This document shows positions 33,671 to 42,227 of a stretch of DNA of 64,000 nt, piece by piece. The stretch is taken from contig DASYAV010000160.1 of NCBI GenBank assembly GCA_036501145.1, positions 15,392 through 79,391 on the forward strand, in the 5' to 3' direction. This stretch comes from PALSA-505 sp036501145. GTDB lineage: Bacteria > Actinomycetota > Actinomycetes > Streptosporangiales > Streptosporangiaceae. The first letter of the stretch is position 1; the number at the start of each line of letters is the position of its first letter. The position numbers and the translations under genes are program-made. The notes below the pieces were generated by a model that worked only from the letters and a program-made list of their open reading frames with translations, did not search any database and was not told the origin of the DNA.

Positions 33671-35734
33671 ATGAAAGGTGCCCGCTTGTGGGCAATCACC
33701 GGGTCGGCGGGTTTGGCCGTGTCCGTCATGGCCGCCAGCCCCGCGCTGGCGAAACCCGGCCCGTCCCGGGTCGCCCTGCCAGGGTCGGCAGCGCCCATGA
33801 AGGCGCGTTCACACCCGGACGGGAGCGTCTCGGGCCACAGCGTGGTGAGCTTCGACCTGACGCTGGCGCTGCGGAATGCCGTGGGCGCGCGGAGCTTCCT
33901 CCGCCAGGTCTCGTCGCCGGGTTCGGCGGCGTTCCATCACTACCTGAGCGACAGCCAGTGGGTGTCCCGGTTCGGGCCGGCCAAGGGTGAGGTCGCGAAG
34001 GCCACGTCGTGGCTGCGCAGCCAGGGATTCACGGTGGGTTCGGTCGCCAGCGACCGGCTGTTCGTGTCGGCCAGCGGCTCGGCGGCCGCCGTCGAGCACG
34101 CCTTCGGCGTGCAGCTCGGCTACTACAAGGTCAACGGCCACCGGGAGCGGCTGGCCAACGGCACGCTGTCCGTCCCGGCCTCGCTGACCGGCAGCGTCGC
34201 CGGCGTGGTCGGCGTCAACCAGGACATGGCCACCACCGACCTGTCCCAGCAGAGCCGGGCCGTGGCCGGCAGCGCGGCCCAGGAGCCGCCGCCGCCCGCC
34301 GGGTTCCGCAACGCCCGGCCGTGCTCGGCCTACTGGGGGCAGAAGTCCGACACCTCGGACTCGGGCAAGCTCTACAAGCCCTACACCCACCCGCAGCCCT
34401 ACGACATCTGCGGCTACAAGCCGGCCCAGATGCGCGGCGCCTACGGGCTGACCAAGGCCGTGGCCTCCGGCAACGACGGCTCGGGCGTTTCCGTCGCGAT
34501 CGTGGACGCCTACGACTCGCCGACCCTGCTGGCCGACGCGCAGGAGTACTTCAAGCTGAACAACCCCGCGCACCCGCTCATGTCGTCCCAGTTCACGAAC
34601 ATCGCGCCCAGCAAGGTCCAGAACACGGACGTCTGCGGTGGCAGCGGCTGGTACCCCGAGCAGGCGCTGGACGTGGAGTCCGTGCACACGATGGCGCCGG
34701 GCGCGCACATCATCTTCGTCGGGGCCAAGGACTGCTTCGACAACAACCTGCTCGCCGCGGTCAATACGGCGGTCACCAGCGGCGCCTCCGCGGTCAGCGA
34801 CTCGTGGGGCGACGAGAACGGTGACACGCTGACCGACGCCGCCACCCGGAACGCGTTCGACAACACGTTCCTGATGGCCGGCGCCACCGGCGTCAGCGTG
34901 CTGTACTCCAGCGGCGACGACGGCGACAACTTCGCCGACTTCGGGCTGACCGACGCGAACTACCCGTCGAGCAGCCCGTACATCACCTCGGTGGGCGGGA
35001 CCACGCTCGAGATCGGCGCCGGCAACACGGCGTCCGCCCAGTACGGCTGGTCCACGGCCAAGCAGACCCTGTGCGCCTCAACCACCACCAACTGCGGCAG
35101 CGCGACCAAGCCGGCCAGCACGCTGGCCTGGCAGGCCGGCGGGGGCGGCGGCACCAGCTACACCTACACCGAGCCGTACTACCAGGACGGTGTGGTGCCG
35201 AGCGCGCTGGCGCTGCGCAACGAGAACGTCACCGGCGCACCCATGCGGGTCGAGCCGGACATCGCGATGGACGCGGACGCGCAGAGCGGCCTGCTCATCG
35301 GGCTGACCCAGACGTTCCCCGACGGCACCTACTACGACCAGTTCAAGGAGGGCGGCACCAGCCTGGCCTCCCCGCTGCTGGCCGGCGTGATCGCCGACAC
35401 CGACCAGAAGGCGGGCACGGCGCTCGGCTTCGCCAACCCGGCCCTGTACAAGGCCTACAGCGCGAACCCGGCCGCATACAGCGACATCCAGGCGCCGGCC
35501 AACCCGGACTCGGCGGCCACGATCCGGGTGGACTACACGAACTCGGTCGACGCCTCCAGCGGCTACCTGATCAGCCTGCGGGCGATCAACTACGCCGGCC
35601 CGGAGACGTTCTGCGACACCACGGGCAACTGTGCGACGCGGAACGTGACGCTGACCGCCACCAAGGGATTCGACAGCCTGACCGGCCTTGGCGCGCCCAG
35701 CGCCAAGTTCGTCGGGATGCTCTCCAAGTACTGA
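33671..35734 (+). CDS. Secreted sedolisin (S53 family serine-carboxyl peptidase)
   Basis: 687 residues, GGAGG 8 nt before ATG. A signal peptide (to about residue 28, ending ASPALAKP) precedes a pro-kumamolisin activation domain (SFDLTLALRNAVGARSFLRQ, FHHYLSDSQWVSRFGP). The catalytic domain shows Glu and Asp in YPEQALDVESVHTMAPGAHI, SDSWGDENGDT, and the serine in GGTSLASPLLAGVIAD. Such enzymes are exported as zymogens and self-activate at acid pH to scavenge proteins. Stands alone, followed by a strong bidirectional terminator. Confidence 0.92.
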   Translation: MKGARLWAITGSAGLAVSVMAASPALAKPGPSRVALPGSAAPMKARSHPDGSVSGHSVVSFDLTLALRNAVGARSFLRQVSSPGSAAFHHYLSDSQWVSRFGPAKGEVAKATSWLRSQGFTVGSVASDRLFVSASGSAAAVEHAFGVQLGYYKVNGHRERLANGTLSVPASLTGSVAGVVGVNQDMATTDLSQQSRAVAGSAAQEPPPPAGFRNARPCSAYWGQKSDTSDSGKLYKPYTHPQPYDICGYKPAQMRGAYGLTKAVASGNDGSGVSVAIVDAYDSPTLLADAQEYFKLNNPAHPLMSSQFTNIAPSKVQNTDVCGGSGWYPEQALDVESVHTMAPGAHIIFVGAKDCFDNNLLAAVNTAVTSGASAVSDSWGDENGDTLTDAATRNAFDNTFLMAGATGVSVLYSSGDDGDNFADFGLTDANYPSSSPYITSVGGTTLEIGAGNTASAQYGWSTAKQTLCASTTTNCGSATKPASTLAWQAGGGGGTSYTYTEPYYQDGVVPSALALRNENVTGAPMRVEPDIAMDADAQSGLLIGLTQTFPDGTYYDQFKEGGTSLASPLLAGVIADTDQKAGTALGFANPALYKAYSANPAAYSDIQAPANPDSAATIRVDYTNSVDASSGYLISLRAINYAGPETFCDTTGNCATRNVTLTATKGFDSLTGLGAPSAKFVGMLSKY

Positions 35735-35778
35735 CCGGCAAGCACTGATCGGCAAGTACTGGCCGATCTGTGCTAAAG

Positions 35779-35810
35779 CGGCGGGGCGCCGGGTCACCGG
35801 CGCCCCGCCG
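35779..35810. terminator. Bidirectional terminator
   Basis: Perfect 14-bp stem CGGCGGGGCGCCGG with a GTCA loop and CCGGCGCCCCGCCG, between the convergent sedolisin and FAD oxidase genes. Followed by TTCCGTT rather than a full U-run, as usual for GC-rich actinomycetes. Confidence 0.82.
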
Positions 35811-35823
35811 TTCCGTTGCCCGG

Positions 35824-37044
35824 CTACGGAGCCAGGTCCGGGAACGGCAGAGCCACCGGGTCGGCGGCCAGCTTGCTGCGGCCGGCCTCGTCGAACCGGT
35901 CCAGGCCGAGCACCGCGGTGTCCACCACGTCGCTCGCCCCGGTGAGCGCGACGTCGGCGGCGGCGCGGGACACCGCCGGGCCCCACATCATGCCCGCCCC
36001 GCCGGCGCAGGCCACCGTGACACCGTCCAGTGGCCCGTCCGGCCCGAGAGCCGGGCCGATGATCGGCAGGTGGTCCGGGGTGAAGTCGATGGTGGCCGCC
36101 CAGATCCGGCGCAGCGGGAGCCCGGCGGTGACCGGCACCAGCCGGGCCAGCCGGTCCCGCATGAGTTCCAGATAGCCGGTGTCCACGCTGCGCTGCTCGC
36201 CCGGCGGTTCGTCCGGGCGGCTCATACCGAACAGCAGCCCGCCCTCCTCCGGGCGCCAGTACAGCCCGGCGGACAGGTCGAACACCATCGGCACCCGCGT
36301 CGGCTCCAGCGCGGGATGCCGCTCGGTGACCGCGACCTGGTGGCGCACCCCGCCCGCCGGGATGCGCAGCCCGGCCAGCCGCCCGACCTCGGCTAGCTTC
36401 GGCCCGCCGGTGAGCACGACCAGCGGTGTGCCGACCCGGCCCGCGCTGGTGGTCACCCCGGTCACCCGGCCGCCGGCCAGGGTCAGCCCGCGGAAGGCGA
36501 CCCGTTCGGCCACGGTCACGCCGCTGCGGCCCAGTGCGACCGTGTAGGCGGCCACGTTCCGCGGCGGGAGGATGTAGCCGTCCTGGCTGCCGAACGTGCC
36601 GCCGAGCGTCTGCCCCGGCGCGAGGGCCGGGTTGGCCGCGTCCACCGCGGCGCTGTCCAGCCAGCGCACCGGCACGCCGAGCGCGGTCTGCATGGCCACC
36701 CGTTCGTGCGCCGCCGCGACCTCGGCCTCGGTGAAGCACGGCAGCAGGTAGCCCTGGGTCACGAAGCCGGAGTCGGTGCCCAGTTCCGCGCGCTGGCTCA
36801 GGTAGAACCGGCGGGACCACAGGCCCAGCCGCACCGCCTCGGGGGTGCCGCCCTGCAGCCGCACCACCCCGGCCGCCCGGCTGCTCGCGCCCTGGCCGAG
36901 CAGGCCCTTCTCCACCAGCACGACCCGCTCGAGGCCGGCCTGCCGGAGGAAGTACGCGCACCAGGCGCCCACCGTCCCGCCGCCGACGACCACCGCGTCG
37001 GCGGTGCTTGGGAGACCGGTGCCGGGAAGGCCCGCGGACAGCAT
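35824..37044 (-). CDS. FAD-dependent amine/amino-acid oxidase (DAO family)
   Basis: 406 residues from ATG at 37044. FAD motif ADAVVVGGGTVGAWCAYFLR near residue 15, SSRAAGVVRLQGGT as in sarcosine oxidase/dimethylglycine-oxidase relatives, and the C-terminal WAATIDFTPDHLPIIGPA plus GVTVACAGGAGMMWGPAV. These enzymes oxidise secondary or methylated amines or D-amino acids. Divergent from the acyl-CoA dehydrogenase gene with operator 4 between them, so probably part of the TetR regulon. Substrate not deducible. Confidence 0.85.
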   Translation of the reverse strand: MLSAGLPGTGLPSTADAVVVGGGTVGAWCAYFLRQAGLERVVLVEKGLLGQGASSRAAGVVRLQGGTPEAVRLGLWSRRFYLSQRAELGTDSGFVTQGYLLPCFTEAEVAAAHERVAMQTALGVPVRWLDSAAVDAANPALAPGQTLGGTFGSQDGYILPPRNVAAYTVALGRSGVTVAERVAFRGLTLAGGRVTGVTTSAGRVGTPLVVLTGGPKLAEVGRLAGLRIPAGGVRHQVAVTERHPALEPTRVPMVFDLSAGLYWRPEEGGLLFGMSRPDEPPGEQRSVDTGYLELMRDRLARLVPVTAGLPLRRIWAATIDFTPDHLPIIGPALGPDGPLDGVTVACAGGAGMMWGPAVSRAAADVALTGASDVVDTAVLGLDRFDEAGRSKLAADPVALPFPDLAP

Positions 37045-37084
37045 TGGCACAAGGCCGAGGCTGCCATAAACTGAACATTCAGTC
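37044..37084 (+). promoter_or_regulatory. Promoter with TetR-regulon operator 4
   Basis: TTGGCA (37044-37049), a 17-nt spacer and TAAACT (37067-37072) read towards the acyl-CoA dehydrogenase. The -10 overlaps AACTGAACATTCAGTC (37069-37084), one base from the perfect palindrome at 27382. The divergent oxidase gene starts at 37044, so the same site can govern both. Same -10/operator overlap as at sites 1 and 3. Confidence 0.72.
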
Positions 37085-37115
37085 AATGGACTTTGGGTGC
37101 GGAAGCGGGGCCGGG

Positions 37116-38303
37116 ATGTACGGGCTGTCGGGCGAGGACCTGGAGATTCAGCAGCGGGCCCGCGGGTTCGCCGACGATCTGATCCCGTTCGAGGAGGAGG
37201 CCGAGCTGGCCGGCGGCGAGCTGCCCGCCGGGGTGGCCGCCAAGCACGCCGCGCGGGCCCGTGAGCTCGGGCTGTACGCGGCGAACATGCCGGCCGGGCT
37301 CGGCGGCGGTGGGGCCAGCACACTGCAGCAGGTGCTGATCCAGGAGCAGATGGGCCGGGTGACCAACGCGCTCGGCTGGGTGGCCGCCACCCCGCCGTCC
37401 TGGCTGCCCGGGGTGGCCACCCCCGATCAGCTCGAGCGCTACGTCCGGCCGGCCATCCGCGGCGAGCTGGAGGAGTGCTACGCGATCACCGAGGAGGGCG
37501 CGGGCTCGGACGTGGACGCCATCGCGGCGACCGCGCGCCGGGTGAAGGGGGATGGGGAGGCGGGTGGGCCGGATTATCTGCTCACCGGTGTCAAGTGGCA
37601 CGTGACCTCGTTCAACACCGCCGGCTTCGCGTTCTTCCAGGCCAAGCTGGACGGCGGGCCGCGGCACGGCGAGCACGCGATGTTCCTGGTCGACCTGCCC
37701 AGCCCCGGGGTGCGGGTGGTCCGCACGCCGGTCTACACGCACACGATCAGCCACCACCACCCGATCGTCGAGTTCACCGACGTGCGGGTGCCGGCCGCCA
37801 ACCTGGTCGGCGCGGAGGGCGACGGGATGGCCTTCGCCTACGCCTGGTTCCGGTTCGAGCGGCTGATGGTCGCGGCCCGCTGCCTGGGCGCGGCCGAGCG
37901 GCTGGTCACCGAGATGACCGCGTTCGCCCAGCAGCGCCGCGCGGGCGGCCGGCCGATCAGCGGCTACGGCCTGGTGGCCGGCATGCTCGCGGACAGCATG
38001 ACCGAGCTGTTCGCGGCCCGCTCGCTCGGCTACGAGACCGCGCGCGGCATCGACCGGGGCATCGACCCCAAGGTCGCCCACGCGCAGTGCTCGATGGCCA
38101 AGCTGTACTGCTCGGAGATGGCGGGCCGGGTCGCCGACCGGGCCGTGCAGGTGTTCGGCGGCCGCGGCTACATGCGGGAGAACGTGGCCGAACGGTTCTA
38201 CCGCGAGCTGCGGGTGGAACGGATCTGGGAGGGCACCAGCGAGGTCCAGCGGGCCATCATCGCCGGCCAGATGGCCAGGCGCGGCCCCGGCGCGCTGGCT
38301 TAA
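37116..38303 (+). CDS. Acyl-CoA dehydrogenase family protein
   Basis: 395 residues from ATG at 37116; an ATG at 37086 is possible. Typical three-domain flavoprotein: YAITEEGAGSDVDAIAATAR (FAD-binding signature), FTDVRVPAANLVGAEGDG, and the C-terminal QVFGGRGYMRENVAERFYRE then RIWEGTSEVQRAIIAGQMAR, with the glutamate of EGTSE as expected in this family. It removes two hydrogens alpha-beta to a CoA thioester. Controlled by operator 4, so it may handle the acyl-CoA made from the amine carbon skeleton. Convergent with the glutathione peroxidase gene. Confidence 0.9.
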   Translation: MYGLSGEDLEIQQRARGFADDLIPFEEEAELAGGELPAGVAAKHAARARELGLYAANMPAGLGGGGASTLQQVLIQEQMGRVTNALGWVAATPPSWLPGVATPDQLERYVRPAIRGELEECYAITEEGAGSDVDAIAATARRVKGDGEAGGPDYLLTGVKWHVTSFNTAGFAFFQAKLDGGPRHGEHAMFLVDLPSPGVRVVRTPVYTHTISHHHPIVEFTDVRVPAANLVGAEGDGMAFAYAWFRFERLMVAARCLGAAERLVTEMTAFAQQRRAGGRPISGYGLVAGMLADSMTELFAARSLGYETARGIDRGIDPKVAHAQCSMAKLYCSEMAGRVADRAVQVFGGRGYMRENVAERFYRELRVERIWEGTSEVQRAIIAGQMARRGPGALA

Positions 38304-38348
38304 GCCGGCCCGCCGGGGCGGCCAGGCGAAGCCGTCAAGGAAATTCGC

Positions 38349-38837
38349 TTACCCGGGCAGGCTGGCCTCGATGGCCTCGATCAGCGCCGGGTCGTCCGGC
38401 TCGGTCCTCGGCCGGAACCGGGCGAGCACCGTGCCCTCCGGACCGAGCAGGAACTTCTCGAAGTTCCACTGGATGTCGCCGGCCTCGCCCGCGCCGTCCG
38501 GCTGCTGGGTGAGCTCGGTGTAGATGGGGTGCCGCCCGGGCCCGTTGACGTCGATCTTCTCGAACATCGGGAAGGTCACGCCGTAGCTGGTGGAGCAGAA
38601 CTGCTGGATCTCCTCGGCGCTGCCCGGCTCCTGCCCGCCGAACTGGTTGCACGGGAACCCGGCCACCGAGAAACCACGGCCGGCGAACCGCTCGTGCAGC
38701 TTCTCCAGCCCGGTGTACTGCGGGGTGAGCCCGCACTTGGAGGCGACGTTGACGACGAGCACGGTCTTACCGGCCAGGTCGCCGAGCGAGGCGGGCTGGC
38801 CGGCCAGGGAGTTCACGGGAATGTCGTGCAGGCTCAC
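38349..38837 (-). CDS. Glutathione peroxidase family thiol peroxidase
   Basis: 162 residues. Catalytic Cys35 in VNVASKCGLTPQY, Gln in FPCNQFGGQEPGS and Trp in IQWNFEKFLLG complete the GPx triad. The Cys in FPCNQ is the usual resolving cysteine of thioredoxin-dependent non-animal GPx. Actinomycetes lack glutathione, so mycothiol or thioredoxin is the likely reductant. It sits between regulon genes but has no operator of its own; it could remove peroxide formed by the nearby flavin oxidases. Confidence 0.93.
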   Translation of the reverse strand: MSLHDIPVNSLAGQPASLGDLAGKTVLVVNVASKCGLTPQYTGLEKLHERFAGRGFSVAGFPCNQFGGQEPGSAEEIQQFCSTSYGVTFPMFEKIDVNGPGRHPIYTELTQQPDGAGEAGDIQWNFEKFLLGPEGTVLARFRPRTEPDDPALIEAIEASLPG

Positions 38838-38912
38838 GGTGGCATCCTTCGTCTGAAGTCAGGTGGGACGCCTATGCCAACGCCGCCCGGCCAGCGATCA
38901 TGCCCGCCCCGC

Positions 38913-40157
38913 TTATGAAATACCGGCTAACCGGCTGTTCACCTCGGCCGCGCTGCCCGGGTTCCACACCGGCTGGCCGAGGTACCCGCGGGCGACCATC
39001 GTGACGAACTGGTAGACCGCGTCCTCGCTCGGTGCCAGTGGCCCGGGGCTGGCGTGCGGCGAGGCCAGGCCGCGCTGCACCGACTCACATGCCTGCCAGT
39101 CCTGCCGGTTGGTGAGGTCCCAGAAGTCGACCGCGTAGCCGGGGCTGAACCCCGGCCGGGCCGGCGCCTCGGGCGCGAACGCCCAGCTGCACTCGATCCT
39201 GGTGCGGCCCGCGGCCAGCGGCACCAGCCGGTGCACCATGACGTAGTCCGGATGCGCGCTGATCAGCAGGTTCGGGAAGACGTGCAGGTAGATCACGCTG
39301 CGCAACCCGGCCTCGTCCAGCCCGCGCAGCGGGACGCCGTCGCTGCGCCCGTCCAGCGACATCGTCGCCATGCCGTCCCGCAGCTCCATCCAGCCGCCGA
39401 CCCAGATGCCGGGCGCCTGGTAGTTCTCCCCGCTCTTCGGCGGGCTCACCTTGCACAGCTCGGGGTGGATGGTGGGGCAGTGGTAGCACTCGTGGTAGTT
39501 CTCGGCCAGGATCTTCCAGTTGGCGCGGGCGTCGTACTCGTGCTCCCCGGCCACCACCAGCCGGTCCATCTCGTACGGCGCCAGCAGGTCGTCCAGCGCG
39601 CCGAGCGATTCGGCCAGCGGCGCGGCCGAGCCCGAGCCGTCCACGAACACCAGCCCGTGCCATTCGGTAACCGGCAGCTCGGTGAGGCCCCACTGGGCGG
39701 TGTCGAAGCCGGGCTGGCTCTTGAACCCGGCCGCCCCCCGCAGCCCGCCGTCCAGCCCATAGGTCCAGGAGTGGTACGGGCAGATGATCGCTTGCTGCCG
39801 GGTGGCCGCGCCACACGGCAGCAGCTCGTGGCCGCGGTGCCGGCAGGTGTTGGCGAACGCCCGCAGCGTGCCGTCGCCGCCGCGCACCAGCAGCACGCTG
39901 CTCGTGCCCACCGGCTCGGCCCGCTGGTCGCCGGGCCCGGGCAGCTGCGAGCTGCGGCCGGCGCACACCCAGCCGCGGCCGAAGAAGTGCCGCTGCTCCC
40001 ACTCGAAGACCGCTGGATCCACGTACGCGGCGGGTGGCAGCATCCGGCTCTGGCCGAACGGCCGCAGCGATTCGGCCAGAGCCGCCTGGCCGAGCGGAGC
40101 GGGCGGCGGCGGGGCAGCAGACGGCGGCACGGCGGGAACCGATGATTGACTGACCAT
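38913..40157 (-). CDS. Rieske non-haem iron oxygenase (GbcA/CntA-like)
   Basis: 414 residues. Rieske ligands in CRHRGHELLPCG and CPYHSWTYGLDG (about residues 103-125); catalytic domain ENYHECYHCPTIHPELCK with the two iron histidines and DFWDLTNRQDW carrying the acidic ligand region. This is the branch of glycine betaine, carnitine, stachydrine and choline monooxygenases that hydroxylate N-methyl or C-N bonds. The reductase partner is not in the window. ATG at 40157 lies inside operator 5 and 7-8 nt after a -10 element, implying a leaderless mRNA; GTG at 40130 is an alternative. Confidence 0.87.
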   Translation of the reverse strand: MVSQSSVPAVPPSAAPPPPAPLGQAALAESLRPFGQSRMLPPAAYVDPAVFEWEQRHFFGRGWVCAGRSSQLPGPGDQRAEPVGTSSVLLVRGGDGTLRAFANTCRHRGHELLPCGAATRQQAIICPYHSWTYGLDGGLRGAAGFKSQPGFDTAQWGLTELPVTEWHGLVFVDGSGSAAPLAESLGALDDLLAPYEMDRLVVAGEHEYDARANWKILAENYHECYHCPTIHPELCKVSPPKSGENYQAPGIWVGGWMELRDGMATMSLDGRSDGVPLRGLDEAGLRSVIYLHVFPNLLISAHPDYVMVHRLVPLAAGRTRIECSWAFAPEAPARPGFSPGYAVDFWDLTNRQDWQACESVQRGLASPHASPGPLAPSEDAVYQFVTMVARGYLGQPVWNPGSAAEVNSRLAGIS

Positions 40158-40194
40158 ACAGTCAAGGCTAGGTGACCGGTCCATGCGCTGTCCA
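40146..40194 (-). promoter_or_regulatory. Promoter with TetR-regulon operator 5
   Basis: On the minus strand, TGGACA (40194-40189), an 18-nt spacer and TAGCCT (40170-40165) precede the Rieske gene. The palindrome TTGACTG-n6-CAGTCAA (40146-40165) has perfect 7-bp arms but a degenerate centre (ACCATA instead of AACATT). It covers the transcription start and the ATG. The -35 also overlaps the chitinase terminator stem. Confidence 0.6.
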
Positions 40195-40224
40195 GGCCGC
40201 CCCCTCCTGGGCGGCCTGGACAGC
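40187..40224 (-). terminator. Terminator of the chitinase gene
   Basis: Perfect 15-bp stem GCTGTCCAGGCCGCC and GGCGGCCTGGACAGC with an 8-nt loop, 11 nt after the chitinase stop codon. No U-run. Confidence 0.8.
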
Positions 40225-40234
40225 AGTCCCGGGG

Positions 40235-41983
40235 CTAAGGAAGCGACGACAGGTAGGGGCCGACGGTATCCGCGAAGTTGTAGCCGTTCGAGGCGTCCCA
40301 GTTGATCGACCAGGTCATCGCGCCGCGGATGGCGGGATAGGTGGACGGCGGCACGAACGAGCCGCAAGACGAACCGGTGGCCAGGCAGTCCAGCGCGTCG
40401 TTCACCACGGACGGGCTGGTGTACCCGCTGCCGGCGGCTGAGGATGAGGCCGGCAGTCCCAGCCCGACCTGCGACGGGCTCAGCCCGCCTTCCATCTCGA
40501 TGCAGGTCAGTGCGGTGAGGAAGTTCTCCGTGCCCTCGGAGTACACGTTGCCGTCGCAGCCGTTCATCGTGCCCGAGTTGTAGAACTGGATGTTCACCAT
40601 GGTCAGGATCGACTTGATGTTCAGCGCGAGCTGGAAGTAGTCGTCCCCGGTGGACTGCATGTCGATGGTCTGCGGGGCCAGCGTGATGATCAGGCCCGGG
40701 TCGTCGGAGGACAGCTGCTCCAGCGCCTGCGCCATGTAGCTGGGGTTGACCCCATTTTCCAGGTCGATGTCCACCCCGTCGAACCCGTACTGCTGGATGA
40801 GCGAGTTGACGCTGGAGGCGAATTCGCTCGCGCTGGCCGAGTCGTCCACGCTGATCGCGCCGTCCTGCCCGCCGACAGACAGCACCACCTTCTGGCCGCG
40901 CGAGTGCAGCGTCGCGATGTCGCTGATGAACTGCTGCTGGGTGTATCCGCCGAGGTCGGAGGCCAGCGTCGGGTCGATGCTGAACGCCACCTGGCCGGGC
41001 GTGCCGGTCGCGGTGCCGAACGCCACCGCGACCAGGTTGTAGCTGGTGGGCACCTGAGCCAGGGTGAGCGGCTCGGCGTTGTTGGTGAAGTCCTGCCAGT
41101 AGCCCATCAGCACGTGTGCGGGCAGCCCGCCGCTGCCGCCACCGCCGCCGCTCTTGGCCGTGGTGGCCTGCACCGATCCGGACTGCGGCCCGGTGCCCGC
41201 GGAGTTGCCGGCGGCCACGGTGAACGTGTAGGTGGTGCTGGCGGCCAGCCCGGAGACGGTGGTACTGGTGCCGCTGCTGGTGGCGGACTGGTTGCCGTTC
41301 TCGTAGACGTCGTAGCCGGTCACCGGCCCGGAGGGCGCGGTCCAGGACAGCGACACGCTGCTGGACGTGGTGCCGGTGACGGTCAGTCCGGTTGGTGCCC
41401 CCGGTGGGGTGCCGCCGCCGCCTCCGCCGCCGGGTCCGGTGAGGGACAGGTCGTCGGCGTAGAACGTGCCTTGCCCGTACCAGCCGTGCACGTAGACCGT
41501 GACCGAGGTGGCGGACGCCCCGGTGGTGAAGCTGTCCGACAGCTGCTGCCAACTGCCGGCCGAGGGGGTCCAGTTGTCGCTGCCGTCCGTGGTGCCGATG
41601 TAGACGTAGTTGCCCTCGACCCAGCCGGCCAGCGTGTAGGAACTGGACGGCTGGACCGAGACGGTCTGCGAGCACTGCGCGTCATCGCTGGAGGAGGCCG
41701 CTCCGGCCAGCGCGTAGGACCCGGAGTGCACCGGGCTCTGCGCGACGCTGTCGGTGGCCGAGCAGGTCCACCCGGACAGGTTGCCCGATTCGAAGCCGGG
41801 ATTGGTGAGCAGGTTGGTGGCCGCGGCGGCGGGTGGCGCGGCGGCGGCGATCAGCGCGGCGGCGGTGGCCAGGGCCGCGCAGGCGGTGAGCAGCCGGCGC
41901 CGTGCCGCCGCGGCGGTGCGCAGCGCGGGCAGGCGGTGGGAGTGTGCGGGCAGGCGGCGGAGGCGTCGGGGATGTGCGGCCAT
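40235..41983 (-). CDS. Secreted GH18 chitinase with CBM and fibronectin III domains
   Basis: 582 residues from ATG at 41983 with GAGGGAA upstream. Signal peptide to about residue 55 (ends APPAAAAT), then a carbohydrate-binding module (NLLTNPGFESGNLSGWTCSA), a Gly linker, an FnIII domain (APTGLTVTGTTSSSVSLSW), and a GH18 barrel from about residue 295. Chitinase signature FDGVDIDLENG with the catalytic Glu of DxxDxDxE, plus VVLSVGG and the late Trp in MTWSINWD. Hydrolyses chitin outside the cell. Its promoter shares layout and operator with the GH16 gene at 51108. Confidence 0.93.
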   Translation of the reverse strand: MAAHPRRLRRLPAHSHRLPALRTAAAARRRLLTACAALATAAALIAAAAPPAAAATNLLTNPGFESGNLSGWTCSATDSVAQSPVHSGSYALAGAASSSDDAQCSQTVSVQPSSSYTLAGWVEGNYVYIGTTDGSDNWTPSAGSWQQLSDSFTTGASATSVTVYVHGWYGQGTFYADDLSLTGPGGGGGGGTPPGAPTGLTVTGTTSSSVSLSWTAPSGPVTGYDVYENGNQSATSSGTSTTVSGLAASTTYTFTVAAGNSAGTGPQSGSVQATTAKSGGGGGSGGLPAHVLMGYWQDFTNNAEPLTLAQVPTSYNLVAVAFGTATGTPGQVAFSIDPTLASDLGGYTQQQFISDIATLHSRGQKVVLSVGGQDGAISVDDSASASEFASSVNSLIQQYGFDGVDIDLENGVNPSYMAQALEQLSSDDPGLIITLAPQTIDMQSTGDDYFQLALNIKSILTMVNIQFYNSGTMNGCDGNVYSEGTENFLTALTCIEMEGGLSPSQVGLGLPASSSAAGSGYTSPSVVNDALDCLATGSSCGSFVPPSTYPAIRGAMTWSINWDASNGYNFADTVGPYLSSLP

Positions 41984-42094
41984 CGCGGGGTTCCCTCGGC
42001 CGGGCCAGCGGACGGCGGGGTGGCCGGTGGCCCGCCCCCGGGAAGTCCCGTGCCATGGCGCTGCCCGGCCCAGGCGCGTGGCAGCACCCACCCT

Positions 42095-42154
42095 ACTTAC
42101 AGGAAAGTTTCCTGTAAGTGAGGCAACGCTACGTCCCCGGCCGGCAACCGTCAA
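42095..42154 (-). promoter_or_regulatory. Chitinase promoter and palindromic operator
   Basis: Minus strand: TTGACG (42154-42149), a 17-nt spacer, TAGCGT (42131-42126), then the perfect palindrome ACTTACAGGAAA-G-TTTCCTGTAAGT (42095-42119) starting at about the transcription start. The core AGGAAAGTTTC recurs at the same position relative to the promoter of the GH16 gene. Suggests repression of polysaccharide hydrolases by one regulator not encoded here. Confidence 0.75.
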
Positions 42155-42227
42155 GTACCAGATCTTCCCGCCACCATGCCACGCCCACCTCTCCTGGCGG
42201 CAGGCGGCTGGTCTTGCCCGCTGCCGG

